Source of the DNA: Acidobacteriota bacterium
Lineage (GTDB): Bacteria > Acidobacteriota > Terriglobia > Acidiferrales > UBA7541
Reading direction: 5' to 3'
Assembly: GCA_013289955.1 (NCBI GenBank)
Contig: JABCYZ010000041.1
Coordinates: forward strand, 1 to 55,054
DNA: 55,054 bases
Under the pieces are notes generated by a model. It was not told the origin of the DNA, did not search any database, and saw nothing but the letters and a program-made list of their open reading frames with translations. Positions 34,192 through 43,162 of the stretch are shown here, in pieces. The translations under genes were made by a program, and so were the position numbers. Each line of letters starts with the position of its first letter. Position 1 is the first letter of the stretch.

Positions 34192-35346
34192 TTATCTGGT
34201 GCGAAACACGAGGCAAGTAATGTCATCCGATTGGCGCGTTTGGCCGACGAATTCATCCACGCGCTTCATCAGAAATTGCAAGGATTCCTGGGCATTCCAG
34301 TCAGGCAGCGCGCGAATGGCATTGAGCCAGCGTTCGTCTCCAAATAGATTGCCTTTTTCGTCAAATGCTTCGACCACCCCATCGGTATAAAAAATCAGCG
34401 CGTCGCCGGGCCCAAGATCTATCGAGGCCGTATCGTACACGGCGCCAGGTTCGATCCCCAGCGGCAAGCCTCCCACTTCCAGCTTTTCAAGCGCTCCATT
34501 CGCGTGCCGCAAGACCGGCGGATTGTGGCCTGCGTTTACGTAAACAAGATGCCGCGTCGCCGGATCGTATTCGCTCAGCACAGCGGTCGTAAAGCGGCGC
34601 CCGTCGAGACTGTGCGCGCTGGCATATCGATTCAGCCGAATAACAAGCTCAGCCAGGGCAGCGCCTTCGCCCGCAATGGTGCGCAAGCTCGCCTGCAGCG
34701 TGGCCATCAGCAGAGCGGCCGGAATGCTCTTTCCCGCCACATCCGCAATCACCAGCATCAGCTTTCCCTTTTCTTCGGCGCCCAGCGTGGGGTAGAACGC
34801 GTCGTAATAGTCTCCGGCGACGGAATTCTGTGGACGCGAGGCGAACGCAATGTCCGCGCCAGCCACTTCCGGCGGCCTGGACGGCACAAGCCAGGTCTGA
34901 ATTTCCCGCGCGATTTCCAGATCGCGCTTCATGGTCACCTTGTCCGCGAGCTCCAGCGCCAGCAACAGCAGGAGAAGCAACACCGTAACATAAGTGAAAT
35001 TGAAATCTCCCTTCACATCGTTGCTGAACTCAAAATGGAAACCCGAAAATACCAGCAGCGCGAAGGCGAGAATCAGAAGCACACGCCGCGCCGGTGTCAG
35101 CTTCATCACCAGCGACCAGAACAGAGTCTTGGCAATGCGCCAGAATCGAGGCCGCCCCCGGCGGTTCACCATGTCTTCGGCGACGGCACCGGTCATGTAG
35201 AACCCATAGCTGGCGCGCGCGTCGGCCGTGAACTGCGACCACAACTCGTCAATCCGCCGGCCTTCGCTGATGCGTTGCCAGAATCCGGAAAGTTTGCCGC
35301 CACGGATTCCGGCGGCGGTGCCGGTAGGAGGTGTTACAGGACTCAT
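34192..35346 (-). CDS. SpoIIE/RsbU-type PP2C serine phosphatase, membrane-anchored
   Basis: A 384-residue protein: N-terminal cytoplasmic segment, two hydrophobic stretches (VLLILAFALLVFSGFHF and FTYVTVLLLLLLLALELA), then a SpoIIE domain (residues about 160-384): REIQTWLVPSRPPEVAGADIAFASRPQNSVAGDYYDAF, MLVIADVAGKSIPAALLMATLQA, VNAGHNPP, DALIFYTDGVVEA and QSDDITCLVF, with the metal aspartates in the GDYYD, DVAGKG-like and TDG motifs. It dephosphorylates STAS antagonists. I chose the ATG at 35346, 44 bases after dinB; the frame extends to 35511, overlapping dinB. TATACT ends 6 bases upstream of the ATG, suggesting a leaderless mRNA. Its likely partners are the kinase/STAS genes at 20.5-21.3 kb. 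Confidence 0.9.
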   Translation of the reverse strand: MSPVTPPTGTAAGIRGGKLSGFWQRISEGRRIDELWSQFTADARASYGFYMTGAVAEDMVNRRGRPRFWRIAKTLFWSLVMKLTPARRVLLILAFALLVFSGFHFEFSNDVKGDFNFTYVTVLLLLLLLALELADKVTMKRDLEIAREIQTWLVPSRPPEVAGADIAFASRPQNSVAGDYYDAFYPTLGAEEKGKLMLVIADVAGKSIPAALLMATLQASLRTIAGEGAALAELVIRLNRYASAHSLDGRRFTTAVLSEYDPATRHLVYVNAGHNPPVLRHANGALEKLEVGGLPLGIEPGAVYDTASIDLGPGDALIFYTDGVVEAFDEKGNLFGDERWLNAIRALPDWNAQESLQFLMKRVDEFVGQTRQSDDITCLVFRTR

Positions 35347-35389
35347 CGGAGAAGTATAGGGTATCCAGCCAGATTCGTCCCGAGGGGTA

Positions 35390-36688
35390 TCACGACTCAC
35401 TCGACTTCTTGAGGTTTGCCCTTCCGAAGGTGGACAATCTCGGTTCGTCGCGCTCGTTCTCGGATCCGTCCGCGCGCAGCGAGCCGCCAAATTGCAATTT
35501 TCCAAATCCAAAGCGGTCGCGCAGCTTGTCGGTGGCGCGCGTCAATCTCTCGAGCCGTTCGCGGCGGTCGGCTTCGAGAAGGTCGAGTTGCTCTCCGCCA
35601 TGGGTCAAGCCACCAAGGCTCACGCCAAGTAAGCGGATTTTTCGTTTCAGGTCACGATGCTTGGCGAACAGCTTTTGAAAAACCTGGAAGATGTCGGCGT
35701 CGAGCCGGGTTGGCTCTGAAAGCGTCTTTGCGCGGGTGTGCGTGTCAAAACCGGCGTAACGAATCGTCAGCGTGAGCGTGCGCGTGGCCAGTCCTGCTTC
35801 CCGAAGACGTTTGCAGGCTTTTTGCGAAAGATGACTGAGCAGAGCGTGTAACGCTTCCGTGTCGTTCGTATCTTCGCCAAACGTGTGGTTGTGCGAGATG
35901 GATTTTGGTTCGGCGTCGATGACAAATTCGTAGGAATCGCCGCCACGCGCTTTCCTATAAAGCGCATCGCCCCATTGGCCAAAGATCTTTTCAAGTTTTT
36001 CCGGCGAAACTGTGGCGAGCTGTTCCACGGTCCCTATGCCCAGCGCCCGTAGTGCCCGTTCGGTCACCTCGCCAATGCCAGGGATTTTTCCTACAGAAAG
36101 CGGTGCGAGAAAACGCGCTTCCTGCCCTGGCGTAACCCACACGAGCCCGCGCGGCTTGGCCTGGTCCGAGGCGACTTTAGCGACAAGCCGAGTCGTCGCC
36201 AGTCCGGCGGAGCAGGGAAGATTCGTTGTCCGCGTGATGGTGCGAAGGAGCTTGTCGGCCGCCGCCAATGGCGGCCCGTGGAGACGCTCTGTTCCCGCCA
36301 AATCCAGGTAGGCTTCATCAATCGAAACCATTTCGACGATCGGAGAAAACTGCGCGAGAATCGTTGCGACCCGGTCGCTCCACTCGCCATATTTTTCATG
36401 ATGCCCATCCAGAAAAACCGCATGTGGACAAAGCTTCCCGGCCGTTCGCAGCGGCATCGCCGAATGCACCCCGTACTTGCGCGCCTCGTAGCTCGCCGCC
36501 GTAACCACGCCTCGCTGATCGGGCCGCCCGCCAACCACCACCGGTTTGCCGCGCAGCTCCGGCCGCTCCAGCAATTCCACCGAAACAAAAAATGCGTCCA
36601 TGTCCACGTGCAAAATCGATGCGACTGCATCCGCCGCCCGTTCCTCGAGCGGCCCATGCTTGGCCCGAAACCGCGCCATCTCCGGCAT
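35390..36688 (-). CDS. dinB: DNA polymerase IV (Y-family, DinB)
   Basis: A 432-residue Y-family polymerase for translesion synthesis. Palm motifs are HVDMDAFFVSVE and SIDEAYLDLAG (catalytic acidic residues), with VASDQAKPRGLVWV, the thumb GIGEVTERALRALGIGTVEQL and the little-finger domain (ISHNHTFGEDTND...LTIRYAGFDTHTRAKT). The C-terminus is about 80 residues longer than E. coli DinB (351) with a basic, Arg-rich tail that may bind the clamp or DNA. Start ATG at 36688; the Met at 36679 is an alternative. No LexA-type box is evident immediately upstream. Confidence 0.95.
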   Translation of the reverse strand: MPEMARFRAKHGPLEERAADAVASILHVDMDAFFVSVELLERPELRGKPVVVGGRPDQRGVVTAASYEARKYGVHSAMPLRTAGKLCPHAVFLDGHHEKYGEWSDRVATILAQFSPIVEMVSIDEAYLDLAGTERLHGPPLAAADKLLRTITRTTNLPCSAGLATTRLVAKVASDQAKPRGLVWVTPGQEARFLAPLSVGKIPGIGEVTERALRALGIGTVEQLATVSPEKLEKIFGQWGDALYRKARGGDSYEFVIDAEPKSISHNHTFGEDTNDTEALHALLSHLSQKACKRLREAGLATRTLTLTIRYAGFDTHTRAKTLSEPTRLDADIFQVFQKLFAKHRDLKRKIRLLGVSLGGLTHGGEQLDLLEADRRERLERLTRATDKLRDRFGFGKLQFGGSLRADGSENERDEPRLSTFGRANLKKSSES

Positions 36689-36926
36689 GCGACTAGCCTA
36701 CTCCCGATGCAGCGCCGCATTCAATTTCTTACGATGGGGAATCGCTCACCCTTGATCGGCGGCTAGCACGCGGAGGAATGATCCCCGAAAAACAGGGCGA
36801 ATACCCTGAAATCGAAGCGGGAAAGGGCGAACCTTTCCTGTGACGACATGGTCCGCCAGCGCCTCAAGCGCGCACTTGAGAAACTCGTTGCCTTTCGCAT
36901 CGGTCGACTCTGGAACTCTCGGGCCC

Positions 36927-37844
36927 TCAGGCTTTTTCGGCGGCGATGACGCGATCGATGCCGGCCAAATCCTTGGTTACGCCGACGTTTGTCCAGTGGG
37001 GAAGATCGAGAAGTGGCTGGACGGCCGGGAGGCTGTCGTGGCCAAGTTCGAGGACGAGAAGGCCGCCCGGTTTTAGAGTTTCTGACGCTTGGGCAATGAG
37101 GCCTGCGTAGAACTCATAGCCTTCTTCGCCGCCGTAGAGTGCCAACTCCGGTTCGTGGTCGCGGACTTCGCGCATCAGCGTTTCTTTTTCTTTCCGGCCG
37201 ATGTACGGTGGATTGCTCACGACGAGTTCACACTCAACGCCGGCCCCTCCGAGAAGACTGGAGTTCAGGAAAGCAATGCGATCCGCGAATCCGTTGCGGG
37301 CGGCATTGCGGCGAGCTACTGCCAGAGCCGCCTCTGAAATGTCCGTTCCAACAACACGCGCGCCCGGCAACTCTTTCGCCAGCGCAACGGCGATGCAGCC
37401 CGAGCCGGTGCCAACGTCGACGATCTCGAGACCATCGCCAGCGAGAGTCGGTTTGCGGCCGGCGCGAATTTCCCGCAGGGCCAGGCGGTCGAGCGCGACT
37501 TCGATTACGTGTTCGGTTTCGGGGCGGGGAATCAGGACATCGGGCGTGACCTCAAATTCGAATCCCCAGAACTCCTGTTTGCCGGTGATGTATTGTGTGG
37601 GTTCGCCGCTCGCGCGCCGCAGAATGAGCGAGAGGAAGCGATGCGCATCGAGGCCGGGGAGCACTTCCTCTGGATGAGCGTAGAGCCAGGCGCGGTCGCG
37701 GCCGAGAACGTGCAAGAGCAGCAACTCCGCGGCGAGCGTATACGAGGGGACATTCGCATTGCGAAGCTCGCCGATGCCTCGTTTGAGTGCGGTGCGGACG
37801 TCGATCGTTTCTCTATTCACTCGAGCTGATGCTTTGTCCGTCAT
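36927..37844 (-). CDS. prmC: Peptide chain release factor N5-glutamine methyltransferase PrmC
   Basis: PrmC methylates the Gln of the GGQ motif in release factors, which fits its neighbour prfA 92 bases upstream on the same strand. The 305 residues show the N-terminal helical domain and a Rossmann methyltransferase: EIVDVGTGSGCIAVALAKELPG (motif I), VVGTDISEAAL, and the NPPY motif (VVSNPPYIG). I chose the ATG at 37844 (MTDKASARV); the frame continues to 37928 with a basic leader that is not conserved in the family. Confidence 0.95.
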   Translation of the reverse strand: MTDKASARVNRETIDVRTALKRGIGELRNANVPSYTLAAELLLLHVLGRDRAWLYAHPEEVLPGLDAHRFLSLILRRASGEPTQYITGKQEFWGFEFEVTPDVLIPRPETEHVIEVALDRLALREIRAGRKPTLAGDGLEIVDVGTGSGCIAVALAKELPGARVVGTDISEAALAVARRNAARNGFADRIAFLNSSLLGGAGVECELVVSNPPYIGRKEKETLMREVRDHEPELALYGGEEGYEFYAGLIAQASETLKPGGLLVLELGHDSLPAVQPLLDLPHWTNVGVTKDLAGIDRVIAAEKA

Positions 37845-37936
37845 GGTTGACTGCAAAATGCGGCTTCGGAAAAAACCGGAAAAAAGATAACAGAGAGGAG
37901 CCGAGTTTCGCCGGGAGGCCCCGGCCAATCAGCGAA

Positions 37937-39028
37937 CTAGGCGGCTCCTAATTCTTGCTCGAGGCGCTCGGCTTCGTAGTGGCTTACGAGGCCATCGACC
38001 AGGGCGCCGAGCTTTCCTTCCATGACCTCCGTCAATTGGTGAAGAGTCAGACCGATGCGGTGATCCGTTACGCGATTTTGCGGAAAATTGTAGGTGCGGA
38101 TTTTTTCGGAACGGTCGCCAGTCCCGATCTGGCCGCGGCGCTCGGCGCCGATGGCGGCCTGTTGTTTTTCGAGCTCCATCTCGTAAAGGCGGGTGCGGAG
38201 GACGCGCATGGCTTTGGCGCGATTTTTGATTTGCGATTTTTCGTCCTGCTGAGAAACAACCAGCCCGCTGGGAATGTGCGTGATGCGCACAGCGGAGTAG
38301 GTGGTGTTCACGGATTGTCCGCCGGGGCCTGACGAGCAGAAGGTATCGATACGCAGATCCTTGGCTTCGATCTTGATGTCGATTTCGTCCGCTTCTGGAA
38401 GGACGGCCACCGTGGCCGCGGAGGTATGGATGCGGCCTTGCGTTTCCGTGGCGGGGACGCGCTGGACGCGATGAACGCCGCTTTCGTATTTCAGCTTGGA
38501 ATACACTTTATGGCCCTGAATCGCGGCGACGATTTCCTTAAGGCCGCCGAGATTGGAGGGCGAGCTTTCGAGGACTTCCACTTTCCAGCCAAGCGTCTCC
38601 GCGTACCTCGAATACATGCGGAAGAGCTCACCGGCGAACAGCGCGGCTTCGTCGCCGCCAGTTCCGGCGCGGATTTCGACGATGACGCTCTTCTCGTCGT
38701 TCGGGTCTTTGGGCAGAAGAAGCAATTTTAATTCGCGCTCGACAATTTCCTTGCGGGCGATGAGTTGCTTTTCTTCGTCGAGCGCCATCTGCTTCATCTC
38801 GGCGTCCTCGTTCTCGAGAACCATCTGGTGCGCGCCAGCGAGATCCTTTTCGATCTGCTTGAACTCGCGGTGCTTAGCGACGATTTCTTCCAGTTCGGCG
38901 TGCTGCTTGGCGATTTTCTGGAAGCGGGCAGAGTCCGACGCGACTTCCGCGGTCGAAAGCTGCTGCGTCAGCTCGTCATAGCGAGTGCCCAACTGATCCA
39001 GTTTGTCTGACAACGTCATTACGGCCAT
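37937..39028 (-). CDS. prfA: Peptide chain release factor 1 (RF1)
   Basis: RF1 recognises UAA and UAG, not UGA. The 363 residues include the GGQ motif (SSGPGGQSVNTTYSAVR), IRAGTGGDEAALFAGELFRMYSRYAE and VHRVQRVPATETQGRIHTSAATVAVLPE. The stop-codon reading region is of RF1 type by length and context. I chose the ATG at 39028 (MAVMTLSDKL), preceded by AAAAAGGA; the frame extends to 39205 with no release-factor similarity. prmC follows on the same strand, the common prfA-prmC operon. Confidence 0.96.
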   Translation of the reverse strand: MAVMTLSDKLDQLGTRYDELTQQLSTAEVASDSARFQKIAKQHAELEEIVAKHREFKQIEKDLAGAHQMVLENEDAEMKQMALDEEKQLIARKEIVERELKLLLLPKDPNDEKSVIVEIRAGTGGDEAALFAGELFRMYSRYAETLGWKVEVLESSPSNLGGLKEIVAAIQGHKVYSKLKYESGVHRVQRVPATETQGRIHTSAATVAVLPEADEIDIKIEAKDLRIDTFCSSGPGGQSVNTTYSAVRITHIPSGLVVSQQDEKSQIKNRAKAMRVLRTRLYEMELEKQQAAIGAERRGQIGTGDRSEKIRTYNFPQNRVTDHRIGLTLHQLTEVMEGKLGALVDGLVSHYEAERLEQELGAA

Positions 39029-39292
39029 GGCGAATCCTTTTTGAGAAGCAAATAGTGCGCGGTGAATAGTAAGCAGCGACGGAAAGAGCAGGCTCGCGAC
39101 TTCGGCGAGCGGGGCGGGATCAGCTAATAGAAGGCGGCGTACATCGTTTGACTCAACCCCAAGAATAACGCTGAAATCAGAAACAAGCAATTGGATGAGC
39201 CGCAAGATTGTTCCGAATGCTCGTCCGGCACGCGGCCGGGACGTTTTGGGCCGGTTGCTCCGGTGCGATGCGGTGTACTACGATGCCTAGCG

Positions 39293-40405
39293 ATGAGCGA
39301 ACCGGTGCAGTCCTTGATCGAAGCTGGTACGGCGGCGCGGGAAACCGTTGCCGGGAGCGATGCGGGATTTCTTTGGGATTTTTGGTATCCGGCGGTGCAG
39401 AGCACGGAAGTTAAGGGCAACCGCTTGGCGACGGCGATGCTGCTCGAAGTGCCGCTGGTTTTGGGGCGCACAGCCGAAGGCAAAGCCTTCGCGATGCGAG
39501 ATTCATGCCCGCACCGGGGGATTCCACTTTCCTATGGGCGATACGACGGGAAGACGCTCGAATGCAGTTATCACGGTTGGAAATTCGAGGCTTGCAGCGG
39601 GCAATGCGTCGAAATTCCTTCGCTGACCAGCCAGGACAAACTGAAGGTGGAGCGCATTTTCGCGGGGCATTTTCCCTCGGAAGAGCGGGACGGATATTTT
39701 TGGGTGTACATGAGCGCTCCGGAATCGCGGTTGCCGGAGGAGATTCCTGCCGCGCCGAAGCTCGGAACATTCAGCGAAAAATACCGGATCGCGCATCTTG
39801 AATGCGATTTGCCGTCGCATGTTGATCAAGGGATCATTGGATTGATGGATCCGGCGCACGGGCCGTTTGTGCATCAATCCTGGTACTGGCGGAGCCGGCA
39901 CAGCATTCACGAAAAAGAAAAAAAGTTCGAGCCGATTCCGAATGGATTCCGGATGAGCCCGCACACGCCAAGCTCGAACAGCGCGCCGTACCGGATGCTG
40001 CAGAAATATACGGGCGAGCCCGTGACTACAACGATTGACTTTGTGCTGCCAAATATCCGGACCGAGGAGATTCGGAGCGGGAAGCTGTGGTTTTCCAGCC
40101 GGGCGACAGTGACGCCAGTGCGGCGCGACCTTTGCCGGATTGATTTTGTGGCGGCCTGGAACTTGCTGTTGCCGGTGACCATTTTCCGGATATTTGCCGA
40201 GAAATTCCTGCGGCAGGACCAGCAGACGATGATCCTGCAAGCCGAGGGGCTCAAACACAATCCACGATTGATGCTGATCGACGATGCCGACCGGCCCGCA
40301 AAGTGGTATTTCGGGTTGAAGACGAACCTCGTGGAATCGCGCCGCACGGGCGCACCGATGGTCCACCCGATGGCGGGTCCAGTGACTTTGCACTGGCGGT
40401 CGTAA
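39293..40405 (+). CDS. Rieske non-heme iron oxygenase, PaO/CAO-like
   Basis: A 370-residue single-component Rieske oxygenase. The Rieske cluster site is CPHRGIPLSYGRYDGKTLECSYHGW (CxH...CxxH). The mononuclear iron site appears as HVDQGIIGLMDPAHGPFVHQ (D-x-H spacing like the N/D...H motif of the PaO family). Such enzymes oxygenate ring compounds, including pheophorbide a in plants and steroids or aromatics in bacteria; the substrate is unknown. A reductase or ferredoxin must supply electrons; the Rieske ferredoxin at 5.6 kb is a possible but unproven donor. ATG at 39293; the frame also extends to 39191 without domain character. Confidence 0.9.
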   Translation: MSEPVQSLIEAGTAARETVAGSDAGFLWDFWYPAVQSTEVKGNRLATAMLLEVPLVLGRTAEGKAFAMRDSCPHRGIPLSYGRYDGKTLECSYHGWKFEACSGQCVEIPSLTSQDKLKVERIFAGHFPSEERDGYFWVYMSAPESRLPEEIPAAPKLGTFSEKYRIAHLECDLPSHVDQGIIGLMDPAHGPFVHQSWYWRSRHSIHEKEKKFEPIPNGFRMSPHTPSSNSAPYRMLQKYTGEPVTTTIDFVLPNIRTEEIRSGKLWFSSRATVTPVRRDLCRIDFVAAWNLLLPVTIFRIFAEKFLRQDQQTMILQAEGLKHNPRLMLIDDADRPAKWYFGLKTNLVESRRTGAPMVHPMAGPVTLHWRS

Positions 40406-40552
40406 CCCGCCCCGCATCGTGTAAGTTATTGAAAACAGCACAGCCTGGGCTTTTAGCGCGCCCGAAACGCGGAAATGCGTGACGGCAGGCCGTCATCTAG
40501 AGACGTCTGGCCGCGGCGGATGCCAGCGATAACCGCCGGCGCGAACGGGACA

Positions 40553-41311
40553 CTAGCGGAGGCGGGAGAGGTCAAAGGGGACGACGACATGCTGACCGTC
40601 GGTGGTGATGACTTCGACGGAGGCGTCCTCGGAGGCGATGTCGGCGGCGTCGTAGACTAGCCAGACGAGCCAGCCAGTAGGGTAGACGTAGCCGTTAGCG
40701 GCGGAGGCGTAGGCCGAGGCATCGTTCGCGGAGGCATAGGAGAAGAGGCCGAGGTCTTGGGGAATGAAGGGATAGTGGTTGGAGTTCTGGACGTAGGAGG
40801 GCTCGAGGAGGATCCGGAGTGGCTCGATCCAGCGGTCTTCGCGGTTAGTAGCGGAGCGTTGGGAGAGGCCTACGCGGAAGTCACGATAGAAATCAGGGAG
40901 GGGCTGATCGGAGCCGGACTGTTGGCGGTCGCCTTTTGCGGAGCGGTAGAGTTCGATGCCGTAGGTTTCGGTGAAGGCGATGCGCACGCGGACATAGAGC
41001 TTGTCGTTGTGGTGACGATAGTCAAGCTCGGCTTGCTGGGCGCTATAGCTTCCTGTGCGACGGCGTGAGGCCTCGACGACTTGGGCGTAGGGAGTGTAGA
41101 ACTCGACTTCGGCGATGTAGGGGCCTTTGTCGGGAGCGGGGAGAGATCGAACATATTGCGAGAAGAAGGACAGAGTGGATTGGTCGTTGTGCTGGCCGAG
41201 AAAGTAGGCGTTGCGGACGGCTTCGGGAGAGAGGGGCGCGTCGAAGGCGGAGGCGGGGGGAATCAGGAGCAGGGAGACGAGGGCGGCAAAAGGGGTCAGG
41301 CGGGAGCGCAT
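40553..41311 (-). CDS. Exported protein of unknown function
   Basis: A 252-residue protein with a clean signal peptide (LTPFAALVSLLLIPPASA, then FDAPL). The mature part is rich in Tyr, Ser and Asp with no membrane helix and no catalytic motif I recognise; NAYFLGQHND, AEVEFYTPYAQVVE and WLVWLVYDAADI are distinctive. One can see alternating polar/hydrophobic strands, suggesting a beta-rich domain. The composition (G+C-rich third positions) and clear start favour a real gene. It is convergent with the Rieske oxygenase gene. I do not know a family. Confidence 0.7.
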   Translation of the reverse strand: MRSRLTPFAALVSLLLIPPASAFDAPLSPEAVRNAYFLGQHNDQSTLSFFSQYVRSLPAPDKGPYIAEVEFYTPYAQVVEASRRRTGSYSAQQAELDYRHHNDKLYVRVRIAFTETYGIELYRSAKGDRQQSGSDQPLPDFYRDFRVGLSQRSATNREDRWIEPLRILLEPSYVQNSNHYPFIPQDLGLFSYASANDASAYASAANGYVYPTGWLVWLVYDAADIASEDASVEVITTDGQHVVVPFDLSRLR

Positions 41312-41437
41312 CTGGGTGGCCTCCTGAGTGTTAGACGTAGAACGACAACGCTGAAGTTTCTAGTTTAAGAGCACTCTCCCGGTTCGTGTCTCGGTCGCGC
41401 CGCATCAACTGCCTTCCCTAAGCGAAAATTAAAAAGG

Positions 41438-43027
41438 TTAAATGCGACGTTGAATATTTGGGAAGTCGAGCCAGACTTTAACGCCGCAGAAGTGGGAGCC
41501 TTCGGTGCAGATGGGCGTAGTGATGTTGGCCCGGAGATGGCAGGGGGGGCCGACGTGTTTTGCGAGTTGGGGGTGGATTTGCCGGAGTTGGGCGACTTCG
41601 TCCATGCTCGCGGCGTAGATTTCTTCTTGGGCGTTGAAGCAAGTGCGCATGGTCCATTTGTGGAGGAGATGGAGGAGGGAGCCGGATTCGACAAGGCGAA
41701 TGGATTTGGCATTGGGGAGAAGGTAAAGCGCGATTTCGGCGGAGACGCCTTCGTCGAGGAGTTTATTTTTGGCGGACCAGGCGTCTTGCATGGCTCGGTC
41801 GTAGAGTTCTTTGGCGGCGGGATTTTGGGTGAGGAGAGCGGGGGTGATGTAATCGGGGACGCGGGTGTCGGCTAAGGTGAGCAGGGGGCGAGAGCCAGGG
41901 ACCATGCGGTGGCGCTGGTCCTGGGAATCGGCGGTGTGGCTGATTTTTTTGGCGAACGTGTAATTGGCGTGTTGGAGGGCGCGCATCATGGGGGCGTGGA
42001 CGCCGATGTCGAGGATTTCAAGGCGGTAAGGATTGCGGGCCGGGTTGAGGAGGCGGTCGATGGCTTCGGGGTCGGGGCATTGGGAGGTGGTTAGGCCGAC
42101 GACCGCGCGGTAAGCTTCGGCCATGACTGCGGGAGCGTTGGGGGAGTAGTCGAGGAGCTTTGAGGTTTTTCCCTCTAGCTTGGCGTCGAATTCCCTGGCG
42201 AAGGCTTCGCCTGCTTCTGTGTTCCTGGCGTCAGCGCTCCACTCGGGGCGTTCCTCGAGAGGTTCCGTTCCGAAGCGTTCGAAAAATTGCGGGTCGACTT
42301 TTTTTACTTCCTCGACCATGTCTCTGACAACGGCGCGAGATTCGCTGGGGGTATCGGACGCGGCGCTCATGCGCCAGAGTCGATGGAGAACGATGCCCGA
42401 AATCGTGTGGACCATCGTGGTGAACGCTGCTACGGGGAGAACATAGCGGGCGATTTCGATGGCGCGTTTTTCGGCGGCGCGCTCGATTTTCTGGATGTGC
42501 TTGGGGTTCGAGTTCGGTCCAACGTGCCAGATATCAGCGAGAATCGCGCGAGCGTCAGAGATCAGGAGAGTGGAAAGCTGACGGTAATAGTCCCAGGCCT
42601 TGACGATGGCTTGTTCGTAGATTTCCTTGGCGGAGGCGTTGAAGTAGAGATCGACGGGCGGAACGTAGGCCTGGACACGGTCCATTCTAACGTAGCGCTG
42701 GCTTTGCTGTTCGGAATTGTAGAAGGGATGCGCGTGAAGAAAGGACCAGACGAATTGGCGGCTGACATTTTCGAGGCCGAACTCGAAGGTGGCGTGTTGA
42801 AAGACAGTGTGGTGGCCGCTGTTGAAGGTGGCGGCGCCGATGTTGAGGCGCTGCTTGTCGGTGATTTCCTCTGGCACGACTAGGTGTTGGGCGTAGCAGG
42901 TGCGGGCGGCGGCGATGGCGGAGTCGTAGGGATGAGCGAAGGAGTTGCGGAGGGTGATGCGAGGCGGGGCGGTTTCGACTAGCTCACCGGGACGGCTGGG
43001 TTCGAACATGCGGGATTGCGTGGCCAC
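41438..43027 (-). CDS. Two-domain FAD-dependent thymidylate synthase-like protein (ThyX-like)
   Basis: A 529-residue protein, about twice the length of ordinary ThyX (220-260), made of two ThyX-like halves in tandem (about 30-260 and 300-515). Each starts with a similar set: PYDSAIAAARTCY ... GHHTVFQHATFEFGLENVSRQFVWSFLHAHP in the first half, and VHAPMMRALQHANYTFAKKISHTADSQDQRHRM in the second. The ThyX motif RHRx7SxRY is split: the first half keeps NSEQQSQRY but has HAH in place of RHR; the second keeps RHR (QDQRHRMVPGSRP) but lacks the SxRY end. It may form dTMP using FAD and methylenetetrahydrofolate, or be a diverged relative. No other thymidylate synthase is in view. Confidence 0.88.
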   Translation of the reverse strand: MATQSRMFEPSRPGELVETAPPRITLRNSFAHPYDSAIAAARTCYAQHLVVPEEITDKQRLNIGAATFNSGHHTVFQHATFEFGLENVSRQFVWSFLHAHPFYNSEQQSQRYVRMDRVQAYVPPVDLYFNASAKEIYEQAIVKAWDYYRQLSTLLISDARAILADIWHVGPNSNPKHIQKIERAAEKRAIEIARYVLPVAAFTTMVHTISGIVLHRLWRMSAASDTPSESRAVVRDMVEEVKKVDPQFFERFGTEPLEERPEWSADARNTEAGEAFAREFDAKLEGKTSKLLDYSPNAPAVMAEAYRAVVGLTTSQCPDPEAIDRLLNPARNPYRLEILDIGVHAPMMRALQHANYTFAKKISHTADSQDQRHRMVPGSRPLLTLADTRVPDYITPALLTQNPAAKELYDRAMQDAWSAKNKLLDEGVSAEIALYLLPNAKSIRLVESGSLLHLLHKWTMRTCFNAQEEIYAASMDEVAQLRQIHPQLAKHVGPPCHLRANITTPICTEGSHFCGVKVWLDFPNIQRRI

Positions 43028-43104
43028 GTTGGTGGTTCATTTTACATGGAAAAGGAATTTTACAGGAGAGGGCTCTGCGAAAGTAAAGAAGGAATGAAAC
43101 AAAG

Positions 43105-43132
43105 AAGGGACAGATTCTGAAACCTGTCCCTT
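43105..43132 (-). terminator. Probable intrinsic terminator after rpmE
   Basis: AAGGGACAG (43105-43113) and CTGTCCCTT (43124-43132) make a perfect 9-bp stem with a 10-base loop, 31 bases after the rpmE stop on the minus strand. The following CTTTGTTTC is only moderately T-rich, so efficiency may be limited. Confidence 0.55.
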
Positions 43133-43162
43133 TGAGCGGAGACGCTGTGAGAAGCCGCGCAG

